In this document: piece by piece, positions 49,301 through 58,920 of the stretch | How positions within the stretch are numbered: position 1 is the first letter of the stretch | Layout of the letters: each line of letters opens with the position of its first letter | Assembly (NCBI RefSeq): GCF_014905175.1 | Contig: NC_057792.1 | Location: 4,650,001-4,714,000 of the forward strand | DNA from: Aphidius gifuensis | Lineage: Eukaryota; Arthropoda; Insecta; Hymenoptera; Braconidae | DNA: 64,000 nt | Direction: 5' to 3' | Notes under the pieces: generated by a model | Database searches by the model: none | The model's input: only the letters and a program-made list of their open reading frames with translations | Told to the model about the DNA's origin: nothing | Position numbers and translations under genes: made by a program

Positions 49301-50501
49301 TCTATATTCTAGGCTGTTTGGGTTAGTCACAGCTGCGCGTGTCGAAAGTACTGATAAGGGTCAAAAAATCCTTCTTGGTGGGTAAATAAAAAAACAAAAC
49401 TTTTGCCCTAAGATCACTGTTTTTTATGTGTTTATTTTTTTTTTCTAAAGGATCAAAAAAAAATAAAACATAAAATCCTTATGTCCATAAGTATACTTGA
49501 AATAAAAATAAAAAAAATGAGGTTTCTCTTACATATTGCAAGATAATGATGAGGGCTAGTGATAATTTATTTTTTATTAAATAAATCGTTTCGATCGAAA
49601 TTCGAAATTTTAAATGTAATTTTTTTTGTTTTAGAAAACTTAATGAAAGTTTACTTGATAATTGGAATATTAAAATGATGCCTGAATATGCAGATCCTTA
49701 TCATAAAAGGTACACAATTATTTAAATCAATAAAAATAATTTAGATAATTTTATTAAATTTATTTTGAATTTTTTAAACTTTAGACCAATGAAAATGGGA
49801 GAAATTGGTTGTTTTTTGAGTCATTATATTATCTGGAATAAGGTATGATAATATTGTGTTAAATATTAAATAAAAAAATGTATTTATTTGAGCTTAAAAA
49901 TATTTTAATCATTAGGTTATTGAAAATAATTATGAAAAAGTAATGGTACTTGAAGATGATGTTCGTTTTGAGCCTTATTTTCGTAACAAAGTTAATTGGA
50001 TAATGAAAGATGAAATTGAAAGATTAAAAATACCTTGGGATATAATGTAAATATAATAATTAATTTATTAAATTAATTTGATATTTTTTTTTTGTTCTTT
50101 ATTATTTATAAAATTGAATGAAATTTAATTACAGATATTTGGGTAGAAAACGTATGCAAGAACAAGACGAGCCATTTGTTGATGGATCAAAATATCTTGT
50201 ACATGCTGGTTACAGTTATTGGACACTTGGTTATATATTATCAAAAAGTGGTGCTGAAAAATTAATAAATGCAAAACCACTAGATAAATTAATACCTGTT
50301 GATGAATATTTTCCAATATTATTTGACAGACATCCACGTACTAATTGGAAAAATCATTTTTCAAATCGTAATTTAATTGCATTATCAGCATCACCATTAT
50401 TAGTTTATCCAACTCATTATACTGGTGAAAGTGGTTATATAAGTGATACAGAAGAATCAATTATTATTAATAATAATCAAAATATTAAATATGAACTTTA
50501 A
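43356..50501 (+). CDS. COLGALT1: Procollagen galactosyltransferase (glycosyltransferase family 25)
   Basis: Nine exons: 43356-43531, 43698-43926, 44003-44345, 44415-44534, 44601-44790, 49635-49709, 49785-49842, 49916-50046, 50135-50501; 1689 nt, 562 residues. A signal peptide (MKFYSVLFTLILSVTCD) and a C-terminal KYEL, a KDEL-type retrieval signal, place it in the ER lumen. Two glycosyltransferase halves are present: the first with the metal-binding DAD of MLDADVF (residues 138-140), the second with LEDDVRF (411-412) and the GT25 motifs INLERRPERRDRM and SHYIIW. YPTHYTGESGYISDTE near the end matches vertebrates. It adds galactose to hydroxylysine in collagen. An upstream in-frame ATG at 43302 is disfavoured because it hides the signal peptide. 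Intron 5 (44791-49634) is exceptionally long and holds a GPCR gene on the opposite strand. Confidence 0.95.
44916..46635 (-). CDS. Orphan rhodopsin-class GPCR nested in the GT25 intron
   Basis: Exons 46635-46143, 46060-45919, 45840-45727, 45659-45230 and 45149-44916; 1413 nt, 470 residues, all junctions GT-AG. An Asn-rich extracellular N-terminus of about 90 residues carries several N-glycosylation sequons. Seven membrane segments can be read: FYGTIPLIFFCILSIAI, LYISLSLAGADAFSSF (canonical LAxAD), LGAVMVTVGHLVTLAV, TFIVIILWTVPLCFFITYF, LFFGPFVLMVCIYTHIFF, TLYILGSFVVGWMPATILF and a seventh ending in NPIIY (canonical NPxxY). The DRY position reads NHY (LAVNHYLGI) and the usual CWxP is GWMP. The cytoplasmic tail is Ser/Arg-rich. 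The ligand is unknown; the NHYLGIMKPLHY context recalls the lipid/adenosine/melanocortin-like branch, but I will not name an orthologue. The whole gene lies inside intron 5 of the galactosyltransferase. Confidence 0.88.
46636..49634. other. Rest of the GT25 intron 5, upstream of the GPCR
   Basis: Three kb of AT-rich intron that should contain the GPCR promoter. Features: T-runs, a mixed-composition stretch at 47230-47400 with the inverted text ttcgaaacttcaagttaacgaaa, and another at 49220-49390. The frame at 47964-48152 is low complexity and rejected. No further exon is supported. Confidence 0.5.
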
Positions 50502-51882
50502 TATATCAACAAAATTAATTAAGTTCTTAATTTTTATTCACACTTTGTGCCAAATTTTTATAACTATTGTGATGTACTAATTAACTAATAATATTAATTA
50601 TAAAATTTATTAACATAGTGATGATAAATGAAAAGAAAAAAAAAGTGCCATATTAAAAAAAAAAGAAAAGGATTGCAATAAAATATTTTATGAATATTAA
50701 AAGAGCTTTTTATATTATTTTTTATTCGAGATGAATACTTTGAAATCATAAATAATGTCTTTATGATCCAGGAGATTATTAAAAATATAAAAAATTTATA
50801 TATTCTATGTATTTTTATGGAAAAAATGAATGATTGATTATTTCATTACTTTTTTTTTATATTTAATTATTATTTTTTTGCTTTTTTTTTTTCATTTGGT
50901 CTACGTACATCCTTGGATCCTTTTGTGACATTTTTTTTTTTCTTTATTTTTTGTTGTACCTGGGATTTCTTGTATTTTTTGGGGACAATAATTCCCCCTT
51001 GTCTTTTGACACACCCTCCTCGTCGCTTTTTACTGTCGTATGACAAAAATGGGCCTTGGGGACACATTGGGACTATGTCACTCACCATTTGAATGTCATA
51101 CAAGAAACTTCAATTACAAATAAGAATATTAAAATAATTAATTTTAAAAAATATAGAAAATTAATTTTAAAAAAATAATAGTGTCATTAAAGTGTCTATC
51201 AAAGTGAACAATTCAAGTGAAAGTTTAAAAAAAAAAAATCATAATTTTAATAATTTTCATATTGTTTTAAATTACATTATAAAAACAAAAGAAAAAAAAA
51301 AATTATTCTAGCTTAAAAAATCATTGAATTGATTATCGATTTTTAAAAATAAATAAATTTTTTATTTTATTATTTTAAAATTAATTTATTAGTAAAAAAA
51401 ATTACACATTTTTGGGTATTAAATGTCGTGTTATTCAATGCTATTATTTCGTTGACAAAAAAAAAACGAAATCTTAAAACAGCCTGGATCTATTATTATT
51501 CAACATTGAATTTCAACGGTTGCGGAATTGTCCCAGTCTCTATTGTCATTATCATTGTCATTGTCAACTCACTGGATTAGCTGTCCCCTGTTTTTTCAAT
51601 GCTTTCTGTTTACCCCATTGTATGTATCACATCTTGCTCCGTTTCATCCCTCTCATCGTATCTTTCTTATTTTTCATTTCATTAAATTTTTATTTTATTT
51701 ATTTCGTCATTCGTCGTGGTTATATAATCTTGATTTTATCATTACTCATGTCTTTTTTTTATTTTTTTTTTTCAAATTTATTTTTATATTTTATATATAC
51801 TTGTATAAATTTTATTTCTTTTTTTTATATATGGATATATGTTTTTTGTTGTTGAATAAATGATAATTGAATTTGCAAAGAA
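50502..51882. other. Intergenic between GT25 and DNMT3
   Basis: GT25 3' UTR, then AT-rich sequence. A GC-richer island at 50900-51090 opens a basic frame on the minus strand (77 codons, Lys-rich), and 51519-51620 is another mixed-composition stretch with overlapping frames on the plus strand. Neither has homology that I recognise or splice support, so no gene is called. The second may be part of the DNMT3 promoter or 5' UTR. Confidence 0.4.
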
Positions 51883-54800
51883 ATGGAAGAAATTGAGTTG
51901 GTTGATACTTTTGATACGGATAAGAAAACCCAAAAGTTTAGAAGTAGAAAAACTCAAGCATGGTGGGATGAACAGGGTGGTTGTGAAAATGATATTATTC
52001 GAGTTACGGGTGTAGATGGACATCTTACAAGAAATTTATTAAAAACAACTGAAAGTATTAAGAGAAAAAAAAATTTTTTTGATCCTGGTACACTTGTTTG
52101 GGGTAACTGTACAGGATGGTGGCCAGGTATTTGAGTAAAAGATAAAATAAATATTTTCTTTTTAACGTTTTTATGTGTCTGGAAAAAAAATCCATGAATT
52201 ATTTATGAATTAAAGGTCTGGTGGTTGATCCTGACGACATTGGAATGCTTGAGGATCCAGTTAAAATTTGGATTTTTTGGCTTGGTGAAGGAAAAATATC
52301 TCAACTAAAAAATACACAAGTTAAAATTTTTTATGAAGGTTCAACTGATAGACTTGCTGATATATTAAATGGAAAAACAAGAAAACTTGGACATTCATTT
52401 GATGAAATGATTAAAGTATTTTATCATAAATTCATATTTATATTATTGAATAATTTATATTAAATATTAATTGTTTTTTTTTTAGGAACTGGGTGAAAGA
52501 TTGAATGATAAAATTACAAAACCATATGAAACGTGGTCAAAAAGAATATATTTAAAATTAAAAAACCATGATGATATAATTTTTTATCCATATCCATTGG
52601 AAATAAAAAACAAACTAGATCAATTGAAATTAAAAAATAAAGAATTAAATTCTAATAAAAGCATTGCAAGTCAAGCATTAAATAAACAAAAAAGCAATAA
52701 TAAAAAATTAAAAATTGATGATAAAAAAAGCTCGTCAGTCAATAAACAAAATGACAAAAGTTCTACTGATGTTTTGCATTTAAAATTTCAAAAAATTGGT
52801 ACAATTGTTTGGGGTAAAATTGCAGGACAAATATGGTGGCCAGGTGTTATTACAGATTATCATGATTGTGGTATGCAAGAACCAAAATTTGGATGTCAAT
52901 GGATAATGTGGTATGGTGATTATACATTATCACAAGTTAATCACAAGTGTATAATGAATTTTGAAAAAGGAATTAAAAAACTTGAGCCAATTATTAAACA
53001 ATCTAAACGAGATGTTTATAAAAAAGGAATATTTCAAGCTTCTCTGGTAAATTAAAAAATATACATTATAAATAAATAAAAGTACTAATTAAAAATTAAT
53101 TTATTTTTCAAAGGATTATTGTGAATTTTATGGAGTTAAAACTGAAGGCTGGACTTTGCAAAGTATATTTGATTGGTCAAAAAAACCAAAATCATCAAGA
53201 GTTAATTTAACAAAACGAAATTTAACAACACAATTATTAGAAACAATAAAATATTCACAAAAAATACAATCAGAATTAAAAAAACATATAACAAAATGTA
53301 CAACTGCTGATGTTAGAGAGCATGATATTAAAAATAGCTCAAAATTAGAACTTGTAAAAGTTGGAAAAGCAAATATCAATGAATTATGTTTAATGTGTTT
53401 AGAAAATTATGATGAAAGCTTGATAAATCATCCATATTTTGATGGTAAATTATGTCAAGTTTGTTTGGTTAAATATAAACCAACAATATTTGCTTATGAT
53501 GATGATGGAAAATGTGTTAGTATTTATTTCATTGAATATATTTTATTTACAATTTTATTATTAATTATATTTAATAATTTTTTTAACAGTTTTTTTGTAC
53601 TGTTTGTGCTGGAACTGATACAGTTGTAATGTGTGGTAATCCAGACTGTCCTAGGTAAGTTTAAAAAAATATAAAAAATATTTTAAATAATTTATAAAAT
53701 TAAATGCTTTTTTATTCATCCAGAGTTTACTGTATGTCTTGTTTAAAATACCTGATATCTCCAAAATCATACAAAAAAATATTAAAATGTGAACCATGGA
53801 ATTGTTATCTATGTGAGACAAATAAAATATTTATTAAATCTTCAATAATAAAACCACGAATTGATTGGAAAAATAATATATTTGAATTATTTAAAACAAG
53901 CCATGAAACAATGTCATCTTGCTTGAAACGTTTTAATAATAAAAAAAATAAAATAAGAGTTTTATCATTGTTTGATGGAATAAGCACAGGTATTTATACT
54001 TTTTTTAAAAATAAATTACAAACTTTAAATAAAAGCAACAAATTGTTATAGGTTTTTTGGCATTAAATAAACTTGGACTTGATGTTGAGTGTTATTATGC
54101 AAGTGAAATTGATCCTGATGCTGAATTAGTTAGTTTAGTTAATAATGGAAATTTAATAACTCGTCTTGGTGATGTTAGAAATATTACAGAAGAAAAAATA
54201 CGTCAAATTTTACCAATTGATTTGTTGATTGGTGGTTCACCATGTAATGATTTGAGTTTGGTTAATCCAAAACGTCGTGGACTACATGGTAATGATTTAA
54301 TTTATTTTTTAAATTAATTTAAATAATTATTCATTCAACAATTTCAGATCCAAATGGTACTGGTGTATTATTTTTTGAATTTTGTCGAATTAAAAAAATC
54401 CTAGAGACGTTAAATATCGACAGACATTTATTTTGGATGTTTGAAAATGTTGCATCAATGCCAGAAGAATATAAACAAGATATTAATAAGTAATTATAAA
54501 AATACAATTGAAAAATAAAGAAAAAAAAATAATAAATTAAAACTTTTTTTATTTATAGAAATCTTGGATGTGAACCAGATTTAATAGATTCGTCATTTTA
54601 TTCACCACAACATCGACCAAGATATTACTGGAATAATATACCCTTGTCAAATTCAATAAAATTATCAAAAGATCTACAGGATGTATTGGCACCAAATTGT
54701 AATCGTTATGCACTTGTTAAAAAAATTAGAACAGTTACAACTCAGCTCAAGTCATTGAAACAAGGTAATATTAATTGTCATTTCCATAAATTTTATTTTG

Positions 54801-55064
54801 TTGAATTTATATAGATATGTTAAAAGTATGTTTATTTTTTTTGAAGGAACAAAAGCTTTAAAGCCAGTATTAATGAATGAAGAGTATGATTGTTTATGGA
54901 CAACTGAACTTGAAGAAATATTTAGTCTTCCACGTCATTATACTGATGTTAATAATCTGAGTGCAACTAAGCGACAAAAATTAATTGGTCAATCATGGTG
55001 TGTACAGACTATTACTGAAATATTGAGACCACTTTGTCATTTTTTTACACAAATTAATTCATAG
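51883..55064 (+). CDS. DNMT3: De novo DNA (cytosine-5) methyltransferase DNMT3 with two PWWP domains
   Basis: Ten exons: 51883-52126, 52216-52415, 52486-53046, 53114-53515, 53590-53654, 53724-53989, 54052-54288, 54348-54489, 54559-54764, 54847-55064; 2541 nt, 846 residues. PWWP-1 (about 67-155) has LVWGNCTGWWPG and IFWLGEGKIS. PWWP-2 (about 250-325) has IVWGKIAGQIWWPG and IMWYGDYTLS. The Cys-rich ADD domain (about 425-530) includes CTVCAG, VVMCGNPDC and EPWNCYLC. The methyltransferase domain keeps motif I (LSLFDGISTG), the catalytic PCN loop (GGSPCNDLS, Cys about 644), ENV in FENVASM, QHRPRYYW and the end motif LIGQSWCV. It looks catalytically complete. In mammals the PWWP reads H3K36 methylation and the ADD unmodified H3K4. 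DNMT3 is patchily present in insects and absent from Diptera. The lysine/asparagine-rich linker between the PWWPs is not conserved. Confidence 0.95.
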
Positions 55065-58047
55065 TTTATATAAAGTTATTCAATGTTTGTATTTGAATTA
55101 TAGAAATATAAACGTAAATATTTGCAAGAAAATCATCAAGTTTATCAACATTAAATGATGACAAGTATTTTTATAATTTCAATCATAATAATGATCAGGT
55201 AAAGATAAAAATAAAAAATATTTTATGACAATAACAGGTCCATGTTATTCAGTTTATAGTATAATCCAATATTAAAAACTTTTTATATCATTATATTTCA
55301 TTGTATTATCTGTCTTTGGCTAAAGCACAAAATTTAAATGAAACTAAAAATGATTATAATATTATCAGTACAAACTAAAATATCATGAGTTTGTCGTTTT
55401 ATTTAATTATAATTTATTAATTATTTATCAATTATTATTATTATTATTATTATTTAAATTTAAAATTGTCGATAAGTAAAATTCTACTTATCAACAAATA
55501 TTAGTCGGTAATTTGTCAGCTAGATGGCGCGACGAAATCCAAAATGGCCGCGCCTTTGTTAGAGAGAAAACTTGTGTTGTTCAGTGTTGTGACTTTTTAC
55601 ACTTTTTTTTGCAATAATAATTGTTAATTAATTATAAATTGTTAATAAATCGATTAATTAAATTATTCTGAACAAAATGTGATATAAATTATTGCTGACT
55701 TTTGTGAATTTTGGCCAAAATTAATGGACATGTCAAAGCTTTTGGAGCTGACAAAGGCAGCTATTTATTTGTTAAATAATGGACAAATGGTATGTAAATA
55801 TTATGTTTTTTTATTGTTATTAATTATTTAGTGCATAAAAAAACATAATTACGTTATTTTTATCATAAATTGTGTCAAAAAAAAAAAATATAAATTTGAG
55901 GTTAGATTGTCATTTTTTTTACAAAAACAAAAAGATTATCAATTTGTTTATAAATATTTATAAATATTTGTTATATATAGCATTGTTGTAGCATCCTTGT
56001 TGTATAACAATGGTTTTTTTGTTAATAACAATCAAAAAAATATGAATTATTTCAATATTAATTTTCCATTGTTTGAGGACTTTGTCAGTTTTCATTGTCA
56101 ATGTTTAGTGTCCATTTATTCATTTTGAGACTCAATTTTTTACTGTCTATTTGTTTATTTATTATTTATTTATCTATTTTTTATACATTCAATATTTATT
56201 TATTTGTTTAATTATTATTTATTTATTAATTTGTTATTTTATTATTAATTTAATAATGCCACTTTCATTTACTCTTTTTTTGTTGCTAATAATTACTCCA
56301 ATTTAAAAAATATGTATAACATAATGTTTATTTAATATTTTTATTGTTTATAGATACATAACAAGAAGTGTTGGTAAAAATCTGATGTGCTTTTGCAATT
56401 AATTAAAAAACATTGTTCAAAATGAGACTAAACAAATGACAAAAATGGTTTGTCATTGTAGCCAAGATGGTTTTTGAGTACAGTAAGTTGTTTTATTTTA
56501 TTTATTTATAAATCAAGCTATTTATCCAATAATAATTTGATAATTTATTGTTACAGTTGCATCAAATTCATTCATGGCTAAAACATTCGTTTTGCCAATA
56601 CATGTAACATCATATTTAAACAATGAAAAGAGACTGCTTTATTTACAACAACCAGGACTAAAATGTTTAAAATACAACATGAACAATAGCAAGCAAATGG
56701 TTATAGTGTTAAAAGTGTCATAAAGTACGTCGTTGATTTGAATTTGCGCTATCAAGTGATCGTTAAAAATGAATCAAATTGTTTATAAACTATTAACAAT
56801 CCTCTACCAGTACACTTGAACCAGCAACAAAATGAATAAAAACCAATCATCAAGACTTGATATACGTATGCTTCAACAATGATAATGAAAAATCATTACT
56901 TGATTATGTACATGCTGCATGTTCAATTGAATTCAAAGAATGTCAAGTTTAAATGAAATCCAACACCTTATGAGTTATTTAATATGATTTTATCAATCTT
57001 TTACTGGAGCAATTAATAACATCACATGGTTCTGGTATCAATGACTCTTAGACTCTATCTAATGTACCACTTGTTGTTGTTATTGTTCAACATTTACCAA
57101 TTTATTCATTGAAAGAGTCATTGGAAAACAGTTGATGTTGCTCATAAATCATAACATGTTGGGTTCGTGCGTATAAAAGAATATACCGCCTCTACTGAAG
57201 AGCTTGCCTCTATCAGAGCGCTTGCCTCAATAGCAACGACGTGTATATTATCAACTCAACACTCAACAGACAATTTGAGATCTTCTTTTGAAATTGGTCT
57301 CTACTCTCTTGCCACTTTCAAATCATAACAAAAATTTTATTATCAAGTCAATAATTATATCAACATTAAGTGCTTTATAAACAATACAAGTCAATATGTG
57401 TTATTATTTTTTTTTACACTTACAAGTGGTTATGAAAAGTAGTGAAAAGTATATTTGAAAAAGTTTTGGTGAAAAGTGATGATGATCATAGTTTTGTATG
57501 TGTAGTGGAGTGTAGTGAGTTGTGTAGTGCTTGTGTTTCATTATTGAACCTGTTGATGATGAGGTTGAATCATCACATGAACTACATGGAGTACATCATC
57601 ATCTGGTCTTCATGGAGTGCAGTATCCTGAGCAATTTTGATGATCAACGTGGGAAGATGAACATCCGTTTAAAAGGTAGGATTTTATTTAATTAATAATT
57701 TTATTTATATAATTGAATTTATTTTATTTCTTTCGGTCATTCTGCATTTTTTTTTTTCAACCTTGATCTATGTATTATGTGATAATTGAATATATCACTC
57801 GTATCGTTATCGTTATCATTTACACCGGTGTACATAGAAAAGATAATTAGTTTATTATTAAATCCATTTAAATTTGCTGCTTTAAGCGCAACATCATATT
57901 TTATTTTTTTTTACAATGTGTTATTTGAAGATTTGGAGTAAAAAAAAAATCAAGTGTTTAATTTTTTTTTGGTAAGTAAATATTTTATTTTACTTTTTCC
58001 AAGTTTATGTTTTTTTAAACGTCATTTATAAAAATAATGCCTTTGAA
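55065..58047. other. Unassigned region with a promoter and candidate non-coding or 5' UTR exons
   Basis: After the DNMT3 3' end, 55500-55560 looks like a promoter (tagatggcgcgac, aaaatggccgcgcc). An exon-like segment with ATG (MDMSKLLELTKAA, frame from 55722) ends at a good donor (gtatgt, about 55791). A second exon begins near 56355 (tttatag) but the frame stops after seven codons. Another potential join, 56469-56484 to 56559-56723 (plus strand), encodes a 60-residue frame that I do not recognise. A second promoter-like string gcgtataaaag lies at 57170-57179, with a transcript-like segment to a donor at 57676. This could be a long non-coding RNA or the 5' leader of a gene I cannot place. Confidence 0.35.
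57172..57179 (+). promoter_or_regulatory. TATA box (TATAAAAG) before the 57.2-57.7 kb segment
   Basis: The text gtgcgtataaaagaa stands at the start of a stretch of unusually mixed composition that contains two imperfect repeats of gcttgcctc. An Inr-like atcaga lies about 43 nt downstream, somewhat far for a standard TATA-Inr pair. Confidence 0.4.
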
Positions 58048-58382
58048 ATTACTTGTTACTTGTTTATTTACAACCGTAAAAGTCTCCTGGAGGCAACAAA
58101 AATTCGACAACAATTTGTATAACATCATAGTTATAGACAGTTATAGATCAAGACTAGATAGAAATCGTTCTTGTCATAGATAGAACTTTCATTCACGAGT
58201 TCTACCTATGACAAGGACGATCTCTAACTAGTTTTTAGTCTTGATCTGTAACTATGGATGACGTTATAAATTGTTGTCGAGATTTTGTTGAGAGTATACT
58301 TTCTATATTGAGTGTGCATTTCATGATGACGTTTGCATGTGCTAGACTTTTACAGTTGTAAATAAAACAAGTAACAAGTAAT
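58048..58382. repeat. Long imperfect hairpin (foldback element, about 335 bp)
   Basis: The left arm starts attacttgttacttgt and the right arm ends acaagtaacaagtaat, its reverse complement. Inner parts also pair: tcgacaacaatttgtataac with gttataaattgttgtcga, atagatcaagactag with its partner ttagtcttgatct, and cttgtcatagatagaact with agttctacctatgacaag. The loop is about 9 nt near 58190. The right arm carries an extra stretch of about 60 nt (58290-58340). No coding frame. It may be a MITE or a hairpin RNA source. Confidence 0.85.
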
Positions 58383-58492
58383 GTCAAACTCAGTATTTTT
58401 TCAAGTACAACAAAGTGTTTGATAAATTTTTTCTAATAAACATTTAATTAAAGATTTTTAATAATTCTCTTCTTGGGACAAATTAAAACAAC

Positions 58493-58920
58493 ATGACTAA
58501 TTCAAATAAATCTCCAAGTGATGACATCAAAGAAAAAAAAACAATAATGTCACAGGTTAGTTAATTAACTATTAAATAAATAAATTAGACTTTTTAAATT
58601 TATATAGATATTTAGTTTAAAGATTTTATTATTATTATACTTTTTGCTTATAGATGCAAGTTGTTGAAGATTGTCTCAAGGATTCATTACATCGAGTTGA
58701 TGTAATTGAAAAAAATTTAGCAACACAATTATTAACTAGTGAACGTCGTGAACGTCTTGAAAAAGAATTAGAATTAGTTAAAGAAGTTTTAAAAAAAAAT
58801 GATGCACAACTTAAAAATTTAAGAAAAGAAAATACAAAATCATTTATCATTGTTGGTACAATTGTTTTTGCTGTTTATCTTATTTATGGTCTTTATTGTA
58901 TGTACTATAATACAATTTAA
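58493..58920 (+). CDS. CCDC167: CCDC167-like small coiled-coil tail-anchored protein
   Basis: Exons 58493-58555 and 58654-58920; 330 nt, 109 residues. A coiled coil with heptad leucines spans residues about 22-80 (ERRERLEKELELVKEVL, NDAQLKNLRKENTKS). One membrane segment follows (FIIVGTIVFAVYLIYGLYCMYY) close to the C-terminus, so the protein should be tail-anchored, probably in the ER. The pattern, a short coiled coil with LEKEL, then LKxLRxENxK and a terminal hydrophobic helix, is that of vertebrate CCDC167, whose function is unknown. The second exon also begins with ATG, so an 88-residue form is possible. The first exon is hydrophilic and poorly conserved. The identification depends on a short match and is moderate. 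Confidence 0.7.

Noticed and set aside
50870..51103. 77-codon Lys-rich frame on the minus strand
   Set aside because: More mixed composition than its surroundings, but no recognisable domain, promoter or splice support. Left as unassigned.
51520..51863. Two overlapping 111-codon hydrophobic frames before DNMT3
   Set aside because: Phe/Tyr/Leu-rich translations of T-rich sequence; two frames open at once indicates composition and not coding.
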